This document shows positions 14,031 to 18,585 of a DNA stretch of 18,585 nt, in pieces. Under the pieces are notes generated by a model, which had not been told where the DNA came from, made no database searches, and saw only the letters and a program-made list of their open reading frames with translations. Every line of letters begins with the position of its first letter. Position 1 is the stretch's first letter. The position numbers and the translations under genes were made by a program. The stretch is from Candidatus Aenigmatarchaeota archaeon (GTDB lineage Archaea > Aenigmatarchaeota > Aenigmatarchaeia > QMZP01): contig WAQT01000017.1 of the NCBI GenBank assembly GCA_015520105.1, positions 1-18,585 on the forward strand. The letters run 5' to 3'.

Positions 14031-14341
14031 AACAGCACAGAACAGCGGGCGCGTCTGATTAACCACCGGAGTGAACGCAAACCTCTCCTGAAACGCAAAA
14101 CCGATACGGAACGGAAATCTCGGCCTGAAGATGCTTCAGTCATGTTTATTGATTCTTTCCTGTTTGAAAACCGATATCGGGAGTGAATTATTAGACGCGC
14201 TCGCAGAACAACCTGCCGCTCCAGACTTCGCAGAACAATTATCGCAGGAACCGGATAGTTGGGGATATTATTTGCTGCGATTTATAGAACGGCAGCTGAT
14301 GTGAGAAACGTTTCCGAGAATGTTTTGACCGGGGGATAGCG
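14031..14341. other. Gene-poor stretch between two promoters
   Basis: No recognised gene is seen across about 310 bases. It holds the perfect palindrome CCGATATCGG (14171-14180), two copies of AAAACCGATA (14097-14106 and 14167-14176) and two copies of CGCAGAACAA (near 14202 and 14229). A 57-codon open frame lies within it and is listed separately. Codon and base use (TTA, CAA, CCG) differ from the neighbouring AGG/ATA-rich genes. No tRNA-like cloverleaf or CRISPR repeats are evident. It may be a decayed gene or a regulatory or RNA locus; I cannot tell. Confidence 0.4.
14131..14304 (+). CDS. Possible 57-aa protein in the gene-poor stretch
   Basis: ATG 14131 to TGA 14304 is open, with the frame open further upstream to 14092. 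The product is acidic after a hydrophobic start (MLQSCLLILSCLK, then SELLDALAEQPAAPDFAEQL, ending LLRFIERQLM). A lipoprotein-like reading is possible but no family is recognised. There is no ribosome binding site or well-placed TATA box, and its codon use is unlike its neighbours, so it may be chance or a relic of a foreign gene. Confidence 0.2.
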   Translation: MLQSCLLILSCLKTDIGSELLDALAEQPAAPDFAEQLSQEPDSWGYYLLRFIERQLM

Positions 14342-14349
14342 ATTAAAAT
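14342..14349 (+). promoter_or_regulatory. TATA-box promoter for the 14370 gene
   Basis: ATTAAAAT is centred about 25 bases before ATG 14370, a leaderless spacing. No ribosome binding site precedes the start. Confidence 0.5.
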
Positions 14350-14369
14350 CTTACTGGACAAATATTTGC

Positions 14370-14780
14370 ATGGACGTTTGCAGCTTTATGAAAAGATGCG
14401 CTTATTATGCGGGACTGACAAAGGAGTACGAAGAAAGGGAATCCGACCCTATAGAGGCCAAAGGAGAGGTGTGCTACAAGAACCATGCGCTCTCTCCTTT
14501 ATCAGGAGAGTCTGATAATATAGACCTTTTCGGCCTCGTTCCCGGCGGATGCGTCCTGATAAAGGCTTGCAGCAACGGGAATCCTGAAGGGATTGTGCTC
14601 AAATCGGATAAATTTCATCACATAGATTCTGTAGAGATTGGCGATATCGTTTCAGTGACCTATAAGGAAAGGAAGAGGATAGTGAGGGATTACATCCCGC
14701 CGGATTTCAGCGAGAAGAAAGTGATAAAGACGCTGGAGATGCCTCCTCAGGTTGTTGACATATCCAGAATCGATGAGTGA
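14370..14780 (+). CDS. Hypothetical protein, 136 aa
   Basis: Family not recognised. The protein is soluble, with five cysteines: MDVCSFMKRCAYYAG at the start, then EVCYKNHAL, GGCVLIKAC. A central region (DLFGLVPGGCVLIKACSNG, then EIGDIVSVTYKERKRIV) looks like a small beta-barrel. The C-terminal part (DFSEKKVIKTLEMPPQVV) is charged and probably extended or helical. No signal peptide or membrane span is seen, so it is probably cytosolic. It is expressed from its own TATA box and ends one base before the convergent rhomboid stop. Confidence 0.7.
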   Translation: MDVCSFMKRCAYYAGLTKEYEERESDPIEAKGEVCYKNHALSPLSGESDNIDLFGLVPGGCVLIKACSNGNPEGIVLKSDKFHHIDSVEIGDIVSVTYKERKRIVRDYIPPDFSEKKVIKTLEMPPQVVDISRIDE

Positions 14781-14781
14781 G

Positions 14782-15555
14782 TTATCCCCAGAGGGGAGAG
14801 ATTAGCTTCGCGAGACCGTAGAGGACGAGGCCTATCGCTCTTTCAACTATGCCGAACACGAAGGAGGAGATAGATGCTATCAGGCCTATCACAGAGCCGA
14901 ATATCAGGAGAATCGCGAGTGAGAGGATGAGCATGAGAACGCCTTTCGCTGACCTCTTCGGGTCGTAGAAGAAGGCGAACACGGCTCCTGTTATTGCTCC
15001 TCCTATGTGGGCCACGTTTGCCACGTTTCTGGCTTCTGCGGGAAGGTTCTCGGGTCTGAAAAACACTATGAAGGATTCCACTATCACGAAGGTGAGGGCG
15101 ACCACGCTGAGAGGGAGAGGGAAAAGGTAAAGGTGTATTCTCTTCAGGGGTTTTATAAGCATTGCCGCTCCCATCACTCCGAACACGCAGCCTGAAGCTC
15201 CCACAACGGGCTGGCTGCTCGTGAGCATGAACGCGAAGTTCCCTATGATTCCGCTCAGGAAGTATATCGCAAGAAACCACTGCCTGTCTATCTCGTTCTC
15301 GAGCGTCCTGCCGAAGAAGTAGAGGCCAAGCATGTTGAAAAAGAGGTGTGAAGCGCTCACGTGAAGGAAGAGCGACGTCAACCATGTCCAGAGACCTGCG
15401 TTTCCGGAGAAGGAGAGGAGAGAGAAGGCATTCTCGATTCCTTTCTCGGGAAGGGAGAACACAAGAAGGAATGCTATGACATTGGCGGATATAAGAGTAT
15501 AGGTTATTACAGGAATGGTTTCCCTGCTTTCGGTGTAGTTTTCTGTCCCGCTCAT
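14782..15555 (-). CDS. Rhomboid family intramembrane serine protease, 257 aa
   Basis: Rhomboids cut transmembrane substrates within the membrane. The catalytic serine lies in GASG (Ser121) and the histidine in the VAHIGG motif (His183), the two residues of the dyad; HLFFNM before them (His70, Asn74) is the conserved loop that forms the oxyanion region. Six or more hydrophobic segments are visible between residues 14 and 196, and an extra C-terminal hydrophobic region follows (about 206-250). The start at 15555 is chosen because of a nearby AGG-containing site and the family length; a longer in-frame opening to 16224 is antisense to acdB and rejected. Nearby prepilin-like or secreted proteins could be substrates, which is a guess. 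Confidence 0.9.
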   Translation of the reverse strand: MSGTENYTESRETIPVITYTLISANVIAFLLVFSLPEKGIENAFSLLSFSGNAGLWTWLTSLFLHVSASHLFFNMLGLYFFGRTLENEIDRQWFLAIYFLSGIIGNFAFMLTSSQPVVGASGCVFGVMGAAMLIKPLKRIHLYLFPLPLSVVALTFVIVESFIVFFRPENLPAEARNVANVAHIGGAITGAVFAFFYDPKRSAKGVLMLILSLAILLIFGSVIGLIASISSFVFGIVERAIGLVLYGLAKLISPLWG

Positions 15556-15579
15556 GCTATTCCTGCCTCCCGCAGTCAG

Positions 15580-15588
15580 TTTAATATT
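15580..15588. promoter_or_regulatory. Symmetric TATA element shared by rhomboid and acdB
   Basis: TTTAATATT reads AATATTAAA on the other strand. Its centre is about 26 bases from the acdB ATG (15610) and 29 bases from the rhomboid start (15555), so a single TBP site could drive both genes. Confidence 0.5.
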
Positions 15589-15609
15589 GGAGGCGGATAA
15601 TAATATAGT

Positions 15610-16269
15610 ATGCGCAAACTCGGCGACAGGGAAAGCGAGGGGATTCTGAGAAGGCACGGCATAAAAGTTCCGGAAAGGCTGATAGCCGAGAATGAGGAAC
15701 ATGCTGTTTTTTATGCGAACAGGGTGGGATACCCGGTGGTTCTCAAGATATCCTCCCCGGACATAGTGCACAAGACCGATGCGGGCTGCGTCGCTCTCGA
15801 CCTCTGGACCGAGGACCAGGTGAGGCACGCATATGATTCTGTCATGAGGAATGCGAGAAGAGCGGAACCGTCTGGAAGGATAGACGGTGTGATTGTCCAG
15901 AAGATGGTGAGGGGAAGGGAGGTCAGGGAGCTGATAGTCGGTGCGAGGAGAGACTCTCAATTCGGGCCGGTTGTGATGTTCGGTCTGGGAGGCGTGTTCG
16001 TGGAGGTCCTGAAAGACGTGAGTTTCAGGCTTTCTCCTCTGAGAAGGAGGGACGCAAGAGAGATGATAAGGGAAATAAAGGGGTATCCGGTCCTTCAGGA
16101 GTTCAGGAGGATGAGGCCCGTGAATATGAAAGCGCTTGAGGATACGATTCTGGCGGTGTCGAGAATAATGGAGAGGCACGGGGAGATAGAGGAGATGGAG
16201 ATAAACCCTCTCCTGGCTGACCATGAGAAAGCCGTGGCTGTGGACACAAGAATAATGGTTGGGGAATGA
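15610..16269 (+). CDS. acdB: ADP-forming acyl-CoA synthetase, beta subunit, 219 aa
   Basis: This enzyme converts acetyl-CoA or other acyl-CoA, ADP and phosphate to the free acid, CoA and ATP, a main energy-yielding step in fermentative archaea. The protein is an ATP-grasp domain (ATP-grasp_5) of the usual beta-subunit length (about 220-230). Diagnostic segments are KISSPDIVHKTDAG (His54 is probably the phospho-accepting His of the family), VQKMVRGREVRELIVGA and GPVVMFGLGGVFVEVLKDVS, followed by a C-terminal EINPLLA motif. A family GGV is replaced by GCV (residues 59-61). No alpha subunit is in the window, so it is encoded elsewhere. Leaderless start at 15610. Confidence 0.88.
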   Translation: MRKLGDRESEGILRRHGIKVPERLIAENEEHAVFYANRVGYPVVLKISSPDIVHKTDAGCVALDLWTEDQVRHAYDSVMRNARRAEPSGRIDGVIVQKMVRGREVRELIVGARRDSQFGPVVMFGLGGVFVEVLKDVSFRLSPLRRRDAREMIREIKGYPVLQEFRRMRPVNMKALEDTILAVSRIMERHGEIEEMEINPLLADHEKAVAVDTRIMVGE

Positions 16270-16276
16270 TTGCGGC

Positions 16277-16462
16277 TTATCGCGATTTTCCGAGGTAGAT
16301 GCGCGGGATGTTGCCTGTGTACACGCCCTCTATGCTCTCCTCTTCTGCCCTGACTGCGCTCCTGTAGGCTTCTGAGAGAGTCTTGTAGAGGCCTCCGTTT
16401 TCGAGAACGTTCCTCCCGAACTCCTTCTGGAGCTTCCTGTCCTCTTCAAGATTCAATGGCAT
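16277..16462 (-). CDS. Hypothetical small protein, 61 aa
   Basis: Family not recognised. The protein is mostly charged and probably helical (NLEEDRKLQKEFGRNVLE, then SEAYRSAVRAEEES), with a short C-terminal GNIPRIYLGKSR. It has no membrane segment or cysteine. It is supported as a gene by AGGTGA four bases before ATG, a TATA box at 16493-16501 and a stop eight bases from the acdB stop. A regulator or antitoxin-like role cannot be supported from the sequence. Confidence 0.6.
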   Translation of the reverse strand: MPLNLEEDRKLQKEFGRNVLENGGLYKTLSEAYRSAVRAEEESIEGVYTGNIPRIYLGKSR

Positions 16463-16492
16463 ATTATCACCTTGTTGTCACTTTGTAGTTGG

Positions 16493-16501
16493 TATTTATA
16501 A
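16493..16501 (-). promoter_or_regulatory. TATA-box promoter for the 61-aa gene
   Basis: Minus-strand TTATAAATA is centred about 35 bases before ATG, so the transcript would start about 9 bases before it, at the AGGTGA site. Confidence 0.55.
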
Positions 16502-16521
16502 ATGTTTCTGCGCTCTAACGG

Positions 16522-16956
16522 TCAGGTGCCTATCATCACTCCGCCTATACCGGCTGCGGCGAACTTGTGGAGCATCTCCGCTATGGAGTTCAGAATCCCC
16601 TGTGCTTCTCCTGAATCCATCCTTATGTGGTCAGGCTCTATTATCTCTATGCTCGACGGAGCGTAGGTCATCACGAGGTATGCGGCCTTGTCGAAGTTCT
16701 CGGTGAGGACGTCAAGCTCAACCACATAGGAATAGGCAACAGGCACGTTCGGAAGGGGATTCTCAACCTTCATGACGTCATGGAAGTGCTTCTTCACTAT
16801 AAGGGTCTTGTCCTCTCTCTCCATCTTTTCCACGTGCTTCTCAAGGGCCTTCTTTGCAGCCTCCTCTGTGACAGCGAGAACCTCTATGCTCATTATCGAG
16901 CGCAGCCAGCCTTCTTTGAGCTTCTTCTTTGCTTTCTCCTCGAGTTTCGAGTTCAT
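16522..16956 (-). CDS. Conserved hypothetical protein, 144 aa
   Basis: No function is recognised, although the style fits the conserved hypothetical proteins of DPANN-type genomes. It starts with a charged helix (KLEEKAKKKLKEGWLR), followed by an alpha/beta region (SIEVLAVTEEAAKKALEK, VPVAYSYVVELDVLTE) and a C-terminal helix and Gly-rich end (QGILNSIAEMLHKFAAAG). No membrane span, cysteine or catalytic motif is evident, so it is cytosolic. There is no ribosome binding site; a TATA-like element about 25 bases upstream suggests a leaderless start at 16956. Confidence 0.7.
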   Translation of the reverse strand: MNSKLEEKAKKKLKEGWLRSIMSIEVLAVTEEAAKKALEKHVEKMEREDKTLIVKKHFHDVMKVENPLPNVPVAYSYVVELDVLTENFDKAAYLVMTYAPSSIEIIEPDHIRMDSGEAQGILNSIAEMLHKFAAAGIGGVMIGT

Positions 16957-16976
16957 GATTCAACTTCTGTTGCAGT

Positions 16977-16986
16977 AATTTAAATA
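16977..16986 (-). promoter_or_regulatory. TATA-box promoter for the 144-aa gene
   Basis: An A/T-rich element, TATTTAAATT on the minus strand, is centred about 25 bases before the start at 16956. No ribosome binding site is present. Confidence 0.45.
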
Positions 16987-17033
16987 ATAATCTCCGGCGC
17001 GCTCTCTGGAGAATGAGCCGCTGGAAGAGGTGA

Positions 17034-17228
17034 GATTATTTAGAGTCCATCGGTTTGAAGAGCAAAGAGGCTCGAGAAGTCCGCCATGTGGAGTGGAACA
17101 GCGAGGGGAGGAAGGAGAGCTTCGCTGTGTTTGCGAAGTCCTTCGCCAGGAAAACCGAGGAATTCCGGGGCAGGAGGGTTTTCTGCTTTGATTTGAAGGA
17201 TTTGGAGAGGGGTTTGAAGAAGGGTTGA
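17034..17228 (+). pseudogene. Truncated C-terminal tail of an archaeal ATPase/DUF234 gene
   Basis: Only the tail is present: the frame is open from 17034 to TGA 17226-17228, and from 17085 on it encodes the last 47 residues (HVEWNSEGRKESFAVFAK, then SFARKTEEFRGRRVFCFDL, ending RGLKKG). Bases 17085-17137 are identical to the last 53 bases of the window, inside the intact downstream ATPase gene. Just before the match, similarity continues with one base missing, so the upstream reading is shifted. No N-terminal part is found, so this is a relic of a duplicated gene that lost its body, or a product of recombination between two copies. It also shows what the cut-off gene probably encodes beyond the right edge. 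Confidence 0.75.
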
Positions 17229-17235
17229 GGAAAAC

Positions 17236-17244
17236 TTTAAATAT
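17236..17244 (+). promoter_or_regulatory. TATA-box promoter for the ATPase/DUF234 gene
   Basis: TTTAAATAT is centred about 27 bases before ATG 17267, consistent with a leaderless transcript. It touches the palindrome that follows, so a protein bound there would block initiation. Confidence 0.55.
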
Positions 17245-17262
17245 TAGGAATACAATCCTAAT
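17243..17262 (+). promoter_or_regulatory. Perfect inverted repeat (possible operator)
   Basis: ATTAGGA (17243-17249) and its reverse complement TCCTAAT (17256-17262) are separated by six bases. The 20-base element lies between the TATA box and the start codon, in place for a repressor. The downstream product has a DNA-binding-type region, so autoregulation is possible but not shown. Confidence 0.55.
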
Positions 17263-17266
17263 CATT

Positions 17267-18585
17267 ATGAACCTGAAATTTGTAGACAGAAAGGCAGAGC
17301 TTGATTTCCTTAATCAATACTACTCCAAGAAAGGGTTTTCATTCTTTGTGATATATGGCAGGAGAAGGGTGGGCAAGACAGAGCTTATTAAGGAGTTTAT
17401 TCGGGACAAGCCGCATATCTATTTCCTGTGCGACAGGGGAGGAACAGAAAGGAACGCCTTCAGATTCAGGAAGAAAGTAAGCGAATACCTCAACGAGCCG
17501 GAGATAGCGGCAACGGATATGGAAGAAATATTCTCTCATCTTGCAAGGAGAACCGGAAACAAGAGGCTTGTTGTTGTCCTTGATGAGTTTTCCTATCTTG
17601 TTGAGAAGGACGAGAGCGTGCCTTCAATATTTCAGGTGATAGTGGACGAGATTCTCAAAGCAACGAACATTTTTCTCATACTTTGCGGTTCAAGCGTGGG
17701 CATGATGGAGAGAGGAGTTCTCTCGCAGAGAAGCCCGCTCTATGGAAGAAAGACAGCGCATATAAGACTCAATCCTCTGCCTTTTGAAAGTTTCTACGAG
17801 TTCTTTCCGAAGAACACGACTGAAAAAAACATAGAGTTTTACGCGGTTCTGGGAGGGATTCCTTTCTATATGGAGAAATTCTCGGACTCGTTTTCGGCAA
17901 TACAGAACGCAGAAAGGGAGATACTGAATAAGAGGGGCAGGCTGTACGAGGAAGTGGATTTTCTTCTCAAGGAAGAGCTAAGAGAACCCGGGGTTTACAA
18001 AAGCATTCTGTCAGCAATCGCATCCGGCAGCACCAAGGTGGTTGAGATAGCCAATAAATCCGGAATAAAGGTTCAGGATATAGACAAATACCTCAAGACG
18101 CTGATGAATCTGGGTTTCGTTGAGAGGGAGACGCCGGTGACAATGACAAAAACCAAGAAATCCATCTACTCGGTCTCGGATAATTTCTTCAGGTTCTATT
18201 TCACGTTTTTTGAGCCGTACAGGTCTGATATAGAGATAGAGGAGAAGGAAAGGGTCTATCGTGTTCTTGAGAGGGATTTCTCTTCCTTTGTGGGCAGGGG
18301 GTTTGAGAGGCTGATAAGAGAGGAGATAGCAAGAAAACTCGGAATATTCCCGGTTCAGAAATGCGGAAGGTGGTGGGGATATTACAGGAACAAAGACGGA
18401 AGGAGAAAGGAGATGGAGATAGACATTGTATGCCTGAACGAGCAGAGCAGGGAGATACTCTTCGCTGAATGCAAGTGGCAGGACAGGGTGAATGCGGAGA
18501 GGGTTGTTGAGGAGCTTTTCGAGAAGTCAAGGCATGTGGAGTGGAACAGCGAGGGGAGGAAGGAGAGCTTCGCTGTGTTTGCGAA
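17267..18585 (+). CDS. Archaeal ATPase with C-terminal DUF234 domain (partial, runs off the right edge)
   Basis: The frame is open from ATG 17267 to the window end (439 codons). Residues 31-38 (GRRRVGKT) form a Walker A motif, LVVVLDEFSYL (Asp106-Glu107) a Walker B, and LILCGSSVGMM fits sensor 1, as in the archaeal STAND-like ATPase family. A winged-helix-like region follows (about 260-320; ASGSTKVVEIANKSG). The C-terminal DUF234-type domain has a PD-(D/E)XK-like pattern: Glu384-x-Asp386 then Glu401-Cys-Lys403. If the missing tail matches the copy upstream, the full length would be about 469 residues. The function of this family is not settled; a signalling or mobile-element defence role is inference. 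A palindrome and TATA box precede it. Confidence 0.88.
   Translation, partial: MNLKFVDRKAELDFLNQYYSKKGFSFFVIYGRRRVGKTELIKEFIRDKPHIYFLCDRGGTERNAFRFRKKVSEYLNEPEIAATDMEEIFSHLARRTGNKRLVVVLDEFSYLVEKDESVPSIFQVIVDEILKATNIFLILCGSSVGMMERGVLSQRSPLYGRKTAHIRLNPLPFESFYEFFPKNTTEKNIEFYAVLGGIPFYMEKFSDSFSAIQNAEREILNKRGRLYEEVDFLLKEELREPGVYKSILSAIASGSTKVVEIANKSGIKVQDIDKYLKTLMNLGFVERETPVTMTKTKKSIYSVSDNFFRFYFTFFEPYRSDIEIEEKERVYRVLERDFSSFVGRGFERLIREEIARKLGIFPVQKCGRWWGYYRNKDGRRKEMEIDIVCLNEQSREILFAECKWQDRVNAERVVEELFEKSRHVEWNSEGRKESFAVFA

Noticed and set aside
15556..16224. Extended 480-residue minus-strand reading of the rhomboid gene, starting at 16224
   Set aside because: The extra 223 residues are antisense to acdB, low in complexity and unlike any rhomboid. 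The start at 15555 has a nearby ribosome binding site and gives the usual family length.
1..18585. tRNA, rRNA, CRISPR array, insertion sequence or att site
   Set aside because: No cloverleaf, conserved rRNA stretch, spaced direct repeats, transposase or terminal inverted repeats were seen. The only long exact repeat is the ATPase tail, which is coding. A computed search would be needed to exclude structured RNAs.

Overview
This window looks like part of a compact archaeal genome, probably a DPANN-type lineage, although the exact group cannot be read from the sequence alone. The archaeal signs are an RNase P Pop5-type subunit, an archaeal topoisomerase I with C-terminal zinc ribbons, an ADP-forming acyl-CoA synthetase beta subunit, a FlaJ/TadC-type type II/IV secretion membrane protein, a DUF234-type archaeal ATPase, and A/T-rich TATA boxes centred about 24-29 bases before many starts, which implies leaderless transcripts. 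Codon use is rich in AGG, AGA and ATA throughout. Genes are packed tightly, and most convergent pairs end within 0-8 bases of each other.

Region 1 (1-1275): the tail of a gene cut by the left edge, with a calcium-loop-like motif and a hydrophobic C-terminus, followed by an unrecognised single-membrane-span protein on the minus strand. Region 2 (1399-5817): a tight operon of eight genes, most overlapping by 4-17 bases. It opens with two tiny membrane proteins of 48 and 39 residues. Six or seven of the eight products carry a short basic N-terminus, a Lys/Arg-Gly prepilin-peptidase-like site and a hydrophobic segment, as in archaeal class III signal peptides. Two of these pilin-like proteins are fused to bacterial-type peptidoglycan hydrolase domains: a lytic transglycosylase (GH23/SLT) with all its motifs, and an M23 metallopeptidase that keeps its zinc ligands but has lost one catalytic histidine. 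Archaea have no murein, so this reads as a pilus or secretion apparatus with wall-cutting subunits, possibly for contact with or attack on bacteria. This is the most interesting system in the window.

Region 3 (5818-11072): information-processing genes: RNase P component 2 and GatA transcribed divergently from a 40-base promoter, topoisomerase I, a 31-residue zinc-ribbon microprotein, and an orphan DNA methylase-like protein. Region 4 (11108-14780): envelope genes: a membrane-anchored thioredoxin-fold protein with a CPYG site, a secreted cysteine-containing fibre-like protein, a FlaJ/TadC-like protein, a 365-base gene-poor stretch, and an unrecognised 136-residue protein. Region 5 (14782-16956): a rhomboid protease and AcdB that seem to share one symmetric TATA element, and two small unrecognised proteins.

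Region 6 (17034-18585): an archaeal ATPase/DUF234 gene runs off the right edge behind a perfect palindrome. A truncated tail of a near-identical gene lies just upstream. The last 53 bases of the window repeat part of that tail exactly, which suggests a tandem duplication and/or a contig break at a repeat. Prepilin peptidase and the pilus assembly ATPase are not in the window. The lone FlaJ/TadC-like protein and the thioredoxin-fold protein could serve the operon, but that link is inference.
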